Shown here piece after piece: positions 1 to 12,025 of a stretch of 64,000 nucleotides of DNA. The stretch spans positions 18,864,755-18,928,754 of the forward strand of contig NC_077232.1 of NCBI RefSeq assembly GCF_027887165.1. The letters are read 5' to 3'. Within the stretch, counting starts at the first letter, position 1. Every line of letters starts with the position of its first letter. Under the pieces are notes generated by a model, which was given only the letters and a program-made list of their open reading frames with translations, had not been told where the DNA came from and ran no database searches. Position numbers and translations under genes: made by a program. This stretch comes from Monodelphis domestica (lineage: Eukaryota; Chordata; Mammalia; Didelphimorphia; Didelphidae).

Positions 1-50
1 GTCCCAGAATGAAACATCGTATAGATTTGACTGCTGGGATGGTTCCTTTT

Positions 51-105
51 TTGTTGCAGATTAATGACATCGCTCTCAAATGGCATCAATGGAGAACAAA
101 TCTGA
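51..105 (+). promoter_or_regulatory. Splice acceptor and overlapping upstream ORF of receptor 1
   Basis: A T-rich tract ends in TTGCAG with the AG at 58-59, a good 3' splice site 20 bases before the receptor start, as expected for receptor genes with a separate non-coding first exon. In the exon that would follow, an ATG at 64 opens a 13-residue frame that runs through the receptor start in the +1 frame and stops at 103-105. The donor exon would lie left of this window. The splice site is inferred from sequence only. Confidence 0.6.
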
Positions 106-1036
106 GATGAATGAATTCATCCTGGTAGGATTAACTGATGTTCCAGAGCTTCAGGTTCCTCTCTTCTTAATGGTGACCCTCATCTATCTCATCACCCTGG
201 TTGGGAACCTGGGGATAGTAGCTCTGATCTCCTGGGACTCCCGTCTCCACACCCCCATGTACTTTTTCCTCAGTAATCTGTCTCTGGTGGATTTTGGCTA
301 CTCCTCAGCTGTTACTCCCAAGGTGATGGCTGGACTCCTTACAGGGGACAAAGTCATCTCCTATAATGGATGTGCTGCACAGTTGTTCTTCTTCGGGGCC
401 TTTGCTACAACTGAAAGTTTCCTCTTAGCCTCCATGGCCTATGATCGCCATGCAGCTGTGTGTAAGCCCCTACATTATACCACTACCATGACTTCAACAG
501 TATGTGCATATCTGGTCAGTGGGGCTTACATCTGTGGCTTTCTAAACTCCTCAATTGTTACTGGAAACACTTTTAGCCTTTCCTTCTGCAGGTCCAATGT
601 GGTCCATCATTTTTTCTGTGATCTTCCGCCTCTCCTAGTTCTCTCTTGCTCTGATATTCACATCATTGAGTTAGTCATCTTTATCTCAGGGTTGTTAAGT
701 GCCTTTTTCCCATTTCTTGTTATCTTCACCTCTTATTTGTTCATCTTCATTACCATCCTGAAGATACGTTCTGCTGAAGGTTTCCAGAAAGCCTTTTCTA
801 CTTGTGCTTCCCATCTCACAGCAGTGTTCATTTTTTATGGGACCATCATATTCATGTACTTCCAGCCAAGCTCAAGCCATTCAATGGACTCGGACAAAAT
901 GGTGTCAGTATTCTACACCATGGTCATCCCTATGTTGAACCCTTTGATCTATAGTCTAAGGAATAAAGAGGTAAAAAATGCTTTTAGGAAGGCTGTGGGG
1001 GGACAATGGCTTCAACTAGATTATCCTTTTCCTTAG
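80..1036 (+). CDS. Odorant receptor 1, OR5B-like, 318 aa, intact
   Basis: A seven-helix G-protein-coupled odorant receptor expected at the surface of olfactory neuron cilia; the ligand is unknown. Visible motifs in order: N-terminal glycosylation sequon NKS at residue 6, GN of helix 1 at 42-43, [13 protein letters not shown] at 56-68, the pair Cys98 and Cys180 for the disulfide, [10 protein letters not shown] at 119-128, [13 protein letters not shown] at 237-249 and [12 protein letters not shown] at 284-295. Length and motif order are those of an intact class II receptor. The wording ([27 protein letters not shown]) is most like mammalian OR5B proteins. DRY is replaced by DRH. The start at 80 is the first in-frame ATG; an alternative lies at 89 ([10 protein letters not shown]) and matches the usual start of the subfamily. 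A SINE target site overlaps the stop codon. Confidence 0.93.
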   Translation: MASMENKSEMNEFILVGLTDVPELQVPLFLMVTLIYLITLVGNLGIVALISWDSRLHTPMYFFLSNLSLVDFGYSSAVTPKVMAGLLTGDKVISYNGCAAQLFFFGAFATTESFLLASMAYDRHAAVCKPLHYTTTMTSTVCAYLVSGAYICGFLNSSIVTGNTFSLSFCRSNVVHHFFCDLPPLLVLSCSDIHIIELVIFISGLLSAFFPFLVIFTSYLFIFITILKIRSAEGFQKAFSTCASHLTAVFIFYGTIIFMYFQPSSSHSMDSDKMVSVFYTMVIPMLNPLIYSLRNKEVKNAFRKAVGGQWLQLDYPFP

Positions 1037-1049
1037 AAAATCCAATATG

Positions 1050-1244
1050 TGAGAGCAACTGGGTGGCTCAGTGGATTGAGAGCCAGGCCTAGAGATGGGA
1101 AGTCCTGGGTTCAAATCTGGCCTCAGACACTTCCTAGCTCTATGAACCTGAGCAAGTCATTGCCTAGTCCTTACCACTCTTCTGCCTTAGAACCAATACA
1201 CAATATTGATTCCAAGATGTAAGGTAAGGATTAAAAAAAAAAAG
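1050..1244 (+). mobile_element. tRNA-derived marsupial SINE next to the receptor 1 stop codon
   Basis: The body has the tRNA-like head (GGTGGCTCAGTGGATTGAGA, then GGTTCAAATCTGGCCTCAGAC) and ends in an A tract. It is flanked by a perfect 15-base repeat, AGAAAATCCAATATG, at 1035-1049 and 1245-1259. The left copy begins on the last two bases of the TAG stop (1034-1036), so the element entered 13 bases after the coding end. Confidence 0.9.
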
Positions 1245-1434
1245 AAAATCCAATATGCATCTTCCTTCCTCTGAAACCCAGGCCACGAGTCAGGCTTTTT
1301 TTCCTAGGAACACAGACACATAATTCATCCATGTAGAGGCAACAATATATAGTAGAAAGTATAGGAGTTGAGAGAGAAGCTATATTAAAATTTTGCCATA
1401 GACATTTGTATGTTGCTTAGCCTCATGTTGTATA

Positions 1435-1625
1435 AACTAGGATAGCTAGGTGGCAGAGTGGATAGAGCACCCGGTTTAGAATTTCTTTTTAAAAATCGAA
1501 TGAAAATAAGACCTCAGATACTTACTACCTAAACCCTGTTTGCCCCAGTTTCCTCATCTGTAAAATGATCTATTAAGGAAATGAAAATTCATTCCAGTAT
1601 TTTGACAAGAAAAACCCCAGATTGA
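1435..1625 (+). mobile_element. SINE relic of the MAR1/CORE type
   Basis: AGCTAGGTGGCAGAGTGGATAG head, CCTCAGTTTCCTCATCTG-like centre, then ATTCCAGTATTTTGACAAGAAAAACCCC, which matches the 3' part I know from marsupial MAR1-like SINEs. The copy is old, with an inner disruption. From 1626 to about 2896 the DNA is AT-rich and I recognise nothing. Confidence 0.6.
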
Positions 1626-2896
1626 ATCATAAGCTGATAGATAAATTGTAATTATTTAATTAATGTATTTATAGTAAACTATAATAAAATGTATAATAAA
1701 TTATAACAAATTAATTAATATAATATTAATTGATTTTAAAGATTACTAAATGGCCACGACCACATTAAACAAGTCACTTAAAATCTCAGCCTCAGTTTTC
1801 TCTTGTTTAATAGACCTTAATAGTGTCCTCTATCTTATAAGATTTTGGGATGGAATGAATATACATGAATATGAATATACATGCACACATATACATAAAA
1901 ATGATATAACAATTTTATCTATTATCCCTCTAGAAAGAGGACCATCAGCTATATCATTTTTGAAAACTATAGTACTTGAAGAACAAAGCCATTAAGTTTC
2001 TTGAAAATGTAGCTTTGTGGTCATGGCAGTCATTCTTAAACCAAAGGGTGTGCTAAATGCTTGAGAATCAGATCTCCAGAAAAAAATATGCATTAAAGAG
2101 TTTAAAATTTTGTTCTCCTTTTTATTTTCTCTATCACATCATCCAGATGATCAACAAAAGAATTAATTATGTTCCCAATGGTTGTGATTACTGATTTCTG
2201 TGGTCTAAATGCTTCACTCAAAACCCAGTTATTTCTTTTTTGAGGTGGTTGGACCTGGCCATAGGACATCCTTGAAGTATGTCCACCTTTAAGAAGGAAT
2301 ATAAATCAAAGAATGGCCCTTAATGCCTGGAAAGAACTTTGAATGATCCTGTGGGAATTAAATATTTCACTGTGACGGCATTGCAGTATCTTGATGGCAA
2401 CCTAAATTAAATTCCATCCCAGCCAACAGGTTCTTTATATGTTTCTGGGTCATAATAGAAGTTTCTCTTAGTACTGTTTTTTCTTTAACATATTTTAGCT
2501 TTCCTGAGGGACAAAAATAAAGGCTATCTAGAAACTGACAATTTGAATTATACTATAGGACCTGAAGATCCATCTTGACCATATTGGAAGAAATTTAAGA
2601 ACATGCTGTGTTATTGGCATGTGAATCGATTTTCCAGGAACAATTCAATTCAGAAGGTAGTATGAAGTTGAAAATTGATACACCACTTTATTTTATCTTA
2701 TTTATTAATTATTCCCTGAGAGTTGTATCTAATCACTGGAAGCAATAATTGTGGATCAAATAGTAATTTTTATATATAATTGATGTAATTGTATGCTACA
2801 TAATTTATATAATTGTATAGGACTCATTGGTAAAATTTGCAAGAGTTTAATTTCTCCATTCTTATGGGATAAAGAGAAACTACAAAGACTCAAATC

Positions 2897-3294
2897 TGAG
2901 AGCCACTGCTGACCATGATGGGAGGAGATGAGTTAATCTGGTTACTGGATGTTTGTCCACCATGAGACTTTCCAGGAGATGTGAGTCGGCTTTGTGTTTT
3001 TCCTGTTGCTTAGGGTTATGGAAATCCCCTCTCTGAGCCAAGATAAGCAAAGTCCACTCTTCATTTCTATATGACCAATCACAATTTTAATTTAGTTTGT
3101 ATCACTGGAACATCACCTAATAGTATCTTATGTAGCCAACTATGTAAAAGAGCCGCCGCTTTGTCAGATACATTCTTGAATGCAAAGAAGCTTTGGATCT
3201 CTTTTTTTGGCAATTGCTAGCCTTGGTAATAAACAGATTTTGCTCACATATTTGTGCCTCAGTTTCTCTTTATAACCGATTTTTATTGTGACAG
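2897..3294 (+). mobile_element. LTR-like fossil (probable solo LTR)
   Basis: The stretch begins TGAGAGCC and ends TGTGACA, holds a CCAATCA box near 3075, and has an AATAAA signal near 3228 followed by a T-rich tail. This is the usual order of retroviral LTR control sites. No coding region lies beside it and no clear target repeat was found. Old. From 3300 to 3940 I recognise nothing besides a T run near 3469. Confidence 0.4.
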
Positions 3295-3944
3295 TAATGA
3301 GTTAATAAGGAGGAAAATCTTTTTTTTTTCTTTTTGCAGATTATTTTCTAGGATTAAATATGGTCCATGTGATCCTAGAATTTTTGGTTGGGCTTGAGGG
3401 ACTTTGTTAGGTCTTTTATGTTTTTTCCCCAACGATGACTTCATATCTTTCTCCTTTGGGATTTGAGTTTTTTTTTTTTTTTTGGCTTCAAATGAACTGG
3501 GATTAGGTCACTCTAAAAAAGGCTTTATCTCTCTGAAAAAGTTCAGTGGATATTAGTGCACTAGTAGTATAAATTGAATCAATAGTATGATTTGGAACCA
3601 AATATGCTACTGCTAAACACAACGGCCTTGGAAAACTTTTTACCATAAATTAGGTTGGGTCGAGGTAATGGTACTATTATCCTCCACTCTTTTGAGAATA
3701 CATTTGTTTTTCAGTCCTGAGTGTTGCATTTTAGGATGTATAATGATACCCGAAGAATGCACAGAGGAGGTCTACATAATGCTATTCCATATGAGGACCA
3801 GTTAAGGGAGTGACTATATTCATCTTGGAAAATAAAAACATAAGTGTTCATGTGTGAAATATTGGAATATGTGTCTTGTGGAAGAGGGATTTGACATATT
3901 CCCCAGTCCTAAAAGGCAGAACAGTGTACTGCTCAAATTTTCAG

Positions 3945-4145
3945 AGAGATTTTGACTTTATGGAAGGAAGTTTTTCCTCTGATGAACAGAGCTATTCCAA
4001 AATGGCAGTCTGAGTTGAAGAATTCTCCTTCACTGTGCATCTTCAAGTGGGATATTCATTTTTCGGGTACATTCAGGAGAATATTCTTTTTTCAGATATG
4101 GATTAGATTTGATGAACCTCTGACTCTTATGACTGTGTGATTCCC
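3945..4145 (+). mobile_element. CR1/L3-type LINE 3' end
   Basis: AAGTTTTTCCTCTGATGAACAGAG, then a GGATTAGATTTGATGAACCTCTGA-like stretch and GACTGTGTGATTC resemble the conserved 3' end of CR1-clade LINEs (pattern GGTTGGACTAGATGACCTCTGAGG...GTGATTCT). It is an old relic. No protein of the region is credible. From 4150 to 4440 nothing is recognised. Confidence 0.55.
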
Positions 4146-4439
4146 TAATTCTATCCCTCTCAAGAATTCCTTCTCCATCTTTGGTCCATAGTCTGGGGTT
4201 CTCAAAATACCACTGCTTCCAAATACCTGGACTCCTATAGAGACATATCCAACTTTTATATTTTCCTTCATCTGTCCAAACCCTCACATGCCATCATGAA
4301 CATGGATTGTAAAACATGAAAAACTATAGAAATCTACCACTCCTTCAACACATTTGAAATGAAGTGTGAAATAATAAGGTTTTTTCAGGTATATTTTTAA
4401 AATATTAATATATTTATTCCTTCATCTTAGTCCAACTTA

Positions 4440-4575
4440 TTTTTCAATGCTTCCTCAACTGTAAAATAAGAAAAATAATAGCACCTGTATTACAGGATTT
4501 TTGTTAGCATCAAAGGATCTGTCATATGTAAAGTGCTTTAGTAGCCTAAATATGCTATATAAGTGTAATTGTAGA
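4440..4575 (+). mobile_element. MIR-like SINE, 3' part
   Basis: TCCTCAACTGTAAAATAAG, then AATAATAGCACCTGTATTACAGG, and GTAAAGTGCTTTAGTAGCC follow the order of the MIR core and tail. Heavily diverged. Confidence 0.6.
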
Positions 4576-4976
4576 GAGAGACAATATTTTCAGGGTTATG
4601 GCCCCCAGGAATTCATAACTAAGAGGACAAAGGGAAAAGATAAGTTAGAGACTTTTAAAAGGGGTATGGATTAGGGAGGTAGTGGTCAGAAAGAAACTGG
4701 ACTTTTGAGGAGGCATATGTTAAAAGTGAAGGCAAGAAGAATAAACTCAGGAAAAATAGAATGGAAGGAAATATACAACTAGTGTATAAATATCATTCTG
4801 AGTGTGAATGAGATAAATTCATCCATAAAGTGGAAATGGATAGGAGAATGGTCCCAAACTCCAAACCCAACAATATGTTGTTTATAAGAAAATAAAAGAA
4901 TGGAATAAAATATGTGATGCTTCAGCTGATGGAAAAAAAAATCAGAAGTAGCAATCATGACCTCAAAGTTAAAACT

Positions 4977-6274
4977 TGTTAGGGGTAAAATTTATGGCTG
5001 GACTGAATATATTTTTAGTTGGTCGCCAGAGATTTAAATTCTAAATCCCAATAAAATACTAAAGTCAGAATGGAATTTTATGGTGGTTTATTTACAATAT
5101 AGTGAAGATATGGGGTGTATGGGGTGCTCAGGGAGGAGTAATATCTTTGGTATGGAGGGCTTGTCATGCCCTTCTAGGGCAGCTCTCCAGCCTCTGACCC
5201 TCACCTGACACCCAGCTCTCTCTTGTGGCTCCCAGTAACTGCTAACATGTGGCAGCAGCCACACCCTGGGCAATGGCTTCGACAGGCCGGCTAAACCTTG
5301 TGAGGGTAGCCATCAGGTCATCGACCCCTGGTGAACCAGGGCTTTGCTCACCCAGCATGTGAAGACTGCTTCGGCCAAACAGGAGGAAGAAACCAACAAG
5401 AAGGTTCCACAGCTGAGATGGCGACTCAGCAAAGCACTGTGGAGTGTTTAGAGCGTGTTGGAGCACAAAAGACAACACAGCCATCCAATGCAGCTGAGGA
5501 AGTCTCCAGGTGTAACGACTTTTTGTGCCACTGGACCCAGGCTTCCAATGCTGAGAGAGTGGAACTGTCTCTGTGCACCAACTTTTCCACTTAAATCTTC
5601 ATGCACAAGTGTCTTTGTGCACAAAAATGCACAAAGACAATCATTATCCTCGGTTACCGAGAGACTACTACTACTAGTGAAGATATTAAGGAAGGAAGAA
5701 AGAGAGGAAAAAGAGAGAGAGAGATAAGGCAGGAGTTCTGAGTCCCCAGCCAAGGGGGAGGGGTATAGAGAAGATTAAATCTAGTATGGCTTCTAACCAC
5801 ATGGCCTCCTGAAAGATGAGGAGCCTCCTCAGAGGCTAGTGCCTCCAGAAAGCCAAGGGAAAGGGAGTCCCAAGAGATGGGCCTCTCTAGAAGCTTGTGC
5901 CTCCAGAAAAGCAAAGGAAAGATGAGTAAGCCTTGCACTCACCACATGACAGTCTAAGGGAAGCAGTCTGATGTGTCACACTCGAGCTCCTCCATAGTCA
6001 AGTTCCAGTGCCAACTCTCTCTCACAGGAAGTGATGCAAAATGTAAAGACAGTTCTTTACATCACTTCCTATGTCTCACATGTACCAACTGTGGTTTAAA
6101 GTTGGCTTTCGAAGGCCCAATGGGTCAGTCAGTTGTTTCTGATTTGTCACTTGCTAGCACACATGGGTCATAGACCTTCCTCCCCCACACTTAATCCTTA
6201 AGTGGGGATGTATACATTCCCAATTGCTAAAATTCTAAAGACTAAGCAGGGTGTAGAAAAATCTAAAATATACA
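4977..6274 (-). mobile_element. Solo LTR fossil inside the L1
   Basis: Its + strand begins TGTTAGGGG and ends ATATACA, and it is flanked by a 4-base repeat AACT at 4973-4976 and 6275-6278. It matches the LTR at 42540-43250 over most of its length in the same orientation (shared blocks near 5045, 5745-5830, 6015-6180). On the minus strand a TTTGTAAATAAACC block supplies the poly-A signal. No internal retroviral genes are present, so it looks like a single LTR left by recombination. It carries a 563-base insertion. Confidence 0.75.
5112..5674 (+). mobile_element. Retroposed element with (ACT)n tail, nested in the LTR
   Basis: This GC-richer stretch is flanked by a perfect 12-base repeat TAGTGAAGATAT at 5100-5111 and 5675-5686 and ends in a run of ACT units just before the right repeat. 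Short tandem trimers at the 3' end are typical of RTE-clade LINEs and the SINEs they move, so I infer RTE-type mobilisation. It contains no credible protein; several short frames in it are chance. I do not recognise the family name. Confidence 0.6.
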
Positions 6275-8989
6275 AACTAAAATAAATAATTAAAAGAGAT
6301 AAATGGGGAAATTACATTATGGCAAAAGGAAGCATAAATAAGTAAGGATTATTAATAATAAACCTATATATGCCAAATCACATGGCATCCAAATTTTAAA
6401 AGGAAAAGCAAAATGAACTACAAGATAGAAAAAGATAATAAAATTACAATAGCAGGGGAATACAATTTTCCCCTCTCAGAACTAGATAAATCATATAAAT
6501 AAAACAGTCAAGGAGGTGAATATAATCTTAGATAACTTAAACATGATAGATAACTGAATAAAATTGAATGGGTATAGTAAGGAATATACCTTTTCTCAGT
6601 AGTACACATTATCTTTATAAAAGCTGATCATATATTAGTACTCAAAAACTTTATAGTTAAATGCAGAAAAGCAAAAATATTCAATGCATCCTTTTCAGCT
6701 CACAATGCAATAAAATTACATTAAGAAATTACAGAAACACAAAACAATCATAGATTCAGTAATTTGATCTTATAGAATTGAGGGGTTTAAAAAACATATC
6801 ATAGAAACAATTTTGTTGAAGAAAATGACAATGAAACAACAAGCCAAAACCTCTGGGATAAAGCAAAAGCAATAATTATAAGAAAATGTCCATCTCTAAA
6901 TTCTTCTATCAAAATATTGTAAGAATAGATCAATGAATTAGGTACACAATTTAAAAAAAATTAGAAAAAGAACAAATTAAAAATCTCCAGTTAAACATCA
7001 TATTGGAAATTCTAAAAATTAAATGTGAGATTAATAAAACTGAATAAAAGAAAACCATCAAATTTAAAAATAAAATGAGTTAATTTTATGATGCAAACAA
7101 CAAAATAGACAAGTCATTGTTTAATTTCCTTAAAAAAGAGAAAGAAAACTAAATCACAAAAGTAATGAAGATGGACTAAAAACAATTAATAGAAGTCAGT
7201 TTGTCTAATTATATGCTAATAAGTTTAGTTATTTAAGTTAAGTAGAATAATACAAAAATCTAAACAAAGTAGACTAACAGAAAAGGAAATAGACTATCTA
7301 AATAAATCTTTTTTTAAGAAAGAAATTGAACAATCCATCAATTAACTTCTTGAGAAAGTAAAAGCATCAGGACCAGATGTATACAAGTTAATTCTATCAA
7401 ACATTTAATAATTAATTAATTTAAATATTAAATAACTTATTTTAATTAGAAGTAAAGAAAAAGATGGGGAATGTAACCAAACTCATTTTATGAACCAAAT
7501 ATAGTGCTGATATCTAAAGCAGGAAGAGCAAATTTCCTTAAAAAAACATATATTTAAAAATCCTAAATAAATACTAGCTAGGAGATTTCAACATTATATC
7601 ACAGACATTATATATTATCATTAAAGAAGACTAGTACCAGGCATTCAGGAAGGGTTTTATATAAGGAAAATCATTACCATAATTGAATATATCAATAACA
7701 AAAATAACAAGTAATATAATTATATAAATAGTTGTAGAAAAAGCTTTTGACAAAATGCAACCCTCATTCTTATTCAAAACACTTGAAAGATTGGTATAAA
7801 TGGATTTTTTTCTTAAAATGATAAGAAGCATCTACTTAAAAGTATTGGGAAGCATTATTTGTAATAGGGATAAACAAAAAACTTCCAATTAAGATCAGGA
7901 GTGAAACAAGGACACCCATTATCACCATTATTATTCAATATTGTATTAGAAATGTCAGTAATAGCTATATGTGAGGAAAAATAAATTGGAATCAGAATAG
8001 TCAAAGAGGTAACAAAACTATCTCTTTATAGTCAATATGATTATATATGTTAAAAATCTTAGAGATTCAATCAAAAAGATAGTTGAATTAATTAATAAAT
8101 TTAGTTGTTACCTTGAACTAAAACCTTAAGAGTATGTGTCCTTGAGGACCAAAGCTATGCAAGAAAAGATGGAGTTTGGAAATAAAGGTAAAATGGTAGC
8201 TCAGGAAATTTTTATAAAGAATAAAAGCAATATTTATAATAAAAATATAATTTATCTGTGGGGATATCCCTTGATTGGGAAATGGCTGAACAAACTGTGG
8301 TACATGTTGATGATGGAATACTATTGTGCTCAAAGGAATAAAGAAATGGAGGAATTCCATGTGAACTGGAACAACCTCCAGGAATTGATGCAGAGTGAGA
8401 GGAGCAGAACCAGGAGAACATTGTACACAGAGACTGATACACTGTGGTACAGTCGACTGTAATGGACTTCTCTACTAGTAGCAATGCAATGATCCAGGAC
8501 AATTCTGAGGGATTTATGAGAAAGAATTCTAACCACATCCAGAGGAAGAACTGTGGGAATAGAAACACCGAAGAAAAATAGCTGCTTGATCACATGGTTC
8601 AATGGAGATAGGATTGGGGATATAGACTCTAAACAATCACCCTAGTACAAATATCAGTAATATGGAAATAGTTTTTGATCAATGACACATGTAAAACCCA
8701 GTGGAATTGTCGGCTATGTCAGCTATGGGAGGGGGATGAAAGAAGGGAAAGAACATGAATCTTGTAACCATGGAAAAATGTTCTAAATTAATTAATTAAA
8801 TAAAAATTTCCAAAATTAAAAAAAAAAAGAATAGAATTTATCATCAAGTAGTCCTGAGCTTTAGAACATATAAATAGACTTACTTGCATTTTATAAATGG
8901 GAAAAAAAGGTTTATCTTAGACAAACAATGTGCCTAAAGTTTCAAAGTGACATTCAATTCCATCCAAAATCCTCTGATAGTAAATTCAG

Positions 8990-9770
8990 AGATCTTTTCA
9001 CTATTCTACATCTATTTCACATTCAATATCACAATTGATCTTTACCATAACATTGTAATTGTATTTAGATCTGAAATTACACTTATTTCAAAATGAGTAA
9101 AGACTTGCAGTTGTTTTATGACTTAACCATTGTCACATAGCTAGGAGGACCAGTATCCAGATTTAATTAATGGCCTCATTCAGTCCCCCTTCTACCTTGC
9201 TTTTCTAACAACAAGCAAAGAATGACAAAGGTCCCATGAGAAAATGGTCTCTGTATGTAATCATGATCTTCCCACTATGGTCAGAACAGAATTTAATGGC
9301 TTGTTTTGTTCAAGAGTTGGCAGAATAGCTGCTAAATATCATCAAGGGAGAATCATCTCCTAAGAGCTGCAAGACTCCAAGGTCTTCACATAGTCGCTTC
9401 CTTCTCTTTTATTTCAGTGACTAATATTGAAGCAGTCAATTTTGCATCTTATTGCTAAGGTACCAAATTGTAGATTAAATGTCTTGAGTCATTCATTCCT
9501 CTAGTTTGTGTTTCCTGAGGCTAAACTGAATGGAAGGTAAGAGTGAGACTCTCTTGCCATTCATGTCACAACCCTGGGCTGGAGTGATCTCTCTTCCACT
9601 TAAGAACCTTTGAACTCTTTGCCCCAGTGACTAGTGAAGAGTTGCTAATAGGATCACAGACTTCCTAGATTTAGGATTTCAAGGCCAAATCATGAATATA
9701 AAGTTCTTGGCTAAGTCTCTTCTTTGGAGTCCTGGCCACCTTTCTCCCTCTCAAGACAGGTAAGTTATAG
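8990..9770 (+). promoter_or_regulatory. Putative promoter and first non-coding exon of receptor 2 (block A)
   Basis: One of four related blocks in the window. In order: an old SINE relic (8990-9200), a homeodomain-like site ATTTAATGGCTTG at 9291-9303, an O/E-like near-palindrome TCTCCTAAGAG at 9356-9366, and a strong splice donor CAG|GTAAGT with the exon ending at 9759. TAAT-core homeodomain sites (Lhx2, Emx2) and O/E (EBF) sites are established parts of mammalian odorant receptor promoters. The next acceptor on the strand that fits is at 14780-14781, before receptor 2. The transcription start is not determinable, so the left exon edge is open. Confidence 0.55.
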
Positions 9771-9792
9771 ATTGTCCAATTCAAGACACCAA

Positions 9793-10055
9793 AATGATGT
9801 AGTGGAAAGATTGCTGGACCTGGAGAAAGAAAGACCTGGATAAAAAAAAAGTCTCAATCTCAGATAGTAGCTCCCTGTTTCTCCACAGGTAAGTCACTTC
9901 ACTTCTTCCATTTCCTTATCTACAAAACACACATAATTAGCTTTGTGATTCTTATCTCATAGGGTTGTGTTGGGGCTCAAATGAATCATGTCTGTAAATT
10001 TTTCAAGTTTCCAAGTGCCCCATAAACAGGTTATTATCCTCTATTTGAAGCTTTT
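9793..10055 (+). mobile_element. MIR-like SINE in the putative first intron of receptor 2
   Basis: TGTAGTGGAAAGATTGCTGGACC head, then AAGTCACTTCACTTCTTCC, then CATAGGGTTGTGTTGGGGCTCAAATGA. A comparable relic follows the donor of blocks C and D at a similar distance, so it probably predates the duplications. Confidence 0.65.
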
Positions 10056-10194
10056 CAAGCACATCATCCTTCAGTATTGGAGGAGCAATTTGAGGAATGT
10101 GTGACTGGGTAGTCCTAAAGAATAAATGATTAAATAATGACTGCATTAAATTTTTGAGGGAAAGGGTGGATCAAGTTGCAATAATATATAGTCC

Positions 10195-10465
10195 TGAGCC
10201 TCAATGACAACAGCTCACATTTATAAAGGACTTAGACATTTGCAAAGAGCTTTCCATTGCTTTTCATATTGGAATCTCCCAACTACTTGGTACGATAACT
10301 ACCATTATCATTATCTCCCTTTTAAAGTTAAATAACTTCAGGCTGAATGACTTAAAGTGACTTGTCCAGATGTAAAAAATTAATAAATGTCTGAGGGAGA
10401 ATTTCAATCTTGATCTTCTTGGGACAAAGATCAAACTCTATGCACTACATCCCATTATCACATTA
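10195..10465. mobile_element. CORE-SINE-like relic
   Basis: Pattern CAGCTCACATTTATAAAGGACTTAGACATTTGCAAAGAGCTTTCC, then a TTATCTCCCTTTTAAAGTTAAATAAC-like part and GTGACTTGTCCAGA. This order is common in old mammalian SINE relics. From 10470 to 10985 nothing is recognised; 10990-11075 is a TA-rich run. Confidence 0.5.
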
Positions 10466-11489
10466 CCGCTTTGCAGTGTGGTAGCACCTCTATCCTCTTT
10501 TCTTTGTCTTTTCTGTTTCTCAGAGCACCCTCTCATCCATTATCACGTACAGGACCCCAAACCAGTGCTGATCATATTAACTCTTACATGTATCACACTT
10601 CATTCCTGACATACTATGCGACTTTCCTTACAAACACTGTGTGACTTCCATGCGGGAAAAGATCTTCATTCCATTTTCATAAGGAGGAGTGCAGAGGTGC
10701 AGAAGGTTTGATTTATTTCTGTGAAATCACAAAATAAATTAGTGCACATATAAGTCTAGTCTTCAGACTCCTAATTAAATGCTCTTTTTAAAAGCCCTAC
10801 TATGTACCACTTCCTGGTTATTGCTGAGCAGAAAACAAATGACTTTGTCTGTGTTGACAACTAAAAAGGTCTCTCTAGACATGGGAACTCAAGAAGTCTA
10901 AAACTAAAGTACATCAGTGAGATGCATTGTCATTAACTATGCTACATAGAATCGATTACTAAAATACCAAGTATGAGACCAATGTTGGGCTCATATTATT
11001 TATTTTTTATTATTTATTATATATATATTATTTATATATATTATATAATATATATTATTATATATATATTATTTAATCTCAGGTTAATTTGATTGTTTTT
11101 ATATTTTAAATAGTACTTATTCTATTAAAGAAAAATTCTTGATTGTAGTTCATTGTAAATATATATTTTATCCTATAATAGTCAATGAGATAAAGTTTTA
11201 ATGATGTGCTTTCTCCTTAACTATAAGTCCCAAACTAACCATTTGGGGGTGGGGGTTCTTTTTCTGTAGTGTTTTGAAAACTAGTGAATATCTTGAAAAT
11301 AATACCAGTTAAAGGTATCACAGGATCATTGATTCAGAACTGGAAGGAATATCATAAATCATCAGGTCTAATAGCTTTTCTTATAGATGATTAAACTGAG
11401 ATCATAAAAGTAAAGCATCTTAAGGGATTTGTAAAAGACAGCATAGATAGTAGCAATAGTGTTAATACTTAAAAAAGCAACAGTAGATT

Positions 11490-11880
11490 ATATACATATC
11501 AAGCTTTAAGGTTTGCAAAGCACTTCACAGAATTATCTCCTTTTTTTTAAACCCTCACCTTCCATCTTGGGATCAATACTGTGTATTGGTTCCAAGGCAG
11601 AAGAGTGGTAAGGGCTAGGCAATGGGGGTTAAGTGACTTGCCCAGGGTCACACAGCTGGGAAGTGTCTGAGGCCAGATTTGAACCCAGGACCTCCCATCG
11701 CTAGGCCTAGCACTCAATCTACTGAGCTACCCAGCTGTCCCCTCTCCTTTTATACTCAGAACCACCCTATGATGTAGGTGCCATTAATTTTGCTCTTTTA
11801 TGACATGTGAATGAAATGAGTGTCTGGGGGTAGATGACTTTCCATGTCCATAATGACAATAAATAGACCTAGAATTTAAA
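11490..11880. mobile_element. CORE-SINE-like relic split by a younger SINE
   Basis: The left part (AAGCTTTAAGGTTTGCAAAGCACTTCACAG) and the right part (ACTCAGAACCACCCTATGATGTAGG) are adjacent pieces of one old repeat, interrupted by the SINE at 11544-11742. Confidence 0.6.
11544..11742 (-). mobile_element. tRNA-derived marsupial SINE, nested
   Basis: Reverse copy of the family at 1050-1244: T tract, AACCCTCACCTTCCATCTTGG, AAGTGACTTGCCCAGGGTCACACAGC, and the tRNA-like head at the right end. A short direct repeat TCTCCTTTT flanks it at about 11535-11543 and 11743-11751. Confidence 0.85.
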
Positions 11881-11924
11881 TTTTCCCATATAATTAGAAA
11901 TAAATATTTTCTAGGTCTGTCTCT

Positions 11925-11946
11925 ATCTCTATATATACATATATGA

Positions 11947-12024
<78 letters not shown>
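11925..12024. repeat. (TC)n then (TA)n microsatellite
   Basis: An uninterrupted TC run with one TG break passes directly into a TA run. Length is likely to vary between individuals. Confidence 0.95.

Positions 12025-12025
<1 letters not shown>

Larger units (their letters stand above)
4770..8829 (+). mobile_element. L1 LINE, ORF2 to poly-A, split by an LTR insertion
   Basis: The left piece (to 4976) and the right piece (from 6279) join in the endonuclease region of L1 ORF2: the left piece ends in a sequence encoding a diverged VAIMTSK-like stretch and the right resumes with KRDKWGNYIMAK-like coding. Around 7880-7975 the conserved reverse transcriptase stretch is readable as SGVKQGHPLSPLLFNIVLEM. 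Near 8110 the sequence jumps to the 3' end (TGGTACATGTTGATGATGGAATACTATTGTGCTC), a large internal deletion, and it ends in an A tract at 8818-8829. Many stops; not functional. The 3' end type is the one common in marsupials. Confidence 0.8.

Noticed and set aside
5242-5938. Cluster of open frames of 80-101 codons on both strands
   Set aside because: They lie in the GC-richer retroposed element nested in the LTR; overlap on both strands is a composition effect and none resembles a protein family.
8136-8602. Open frames of 80-118 codons on both strands
   Set aside because: They are translations of the L1 3' end; the same DNA recurs reversed at 13840-14165 and 39890-40395.
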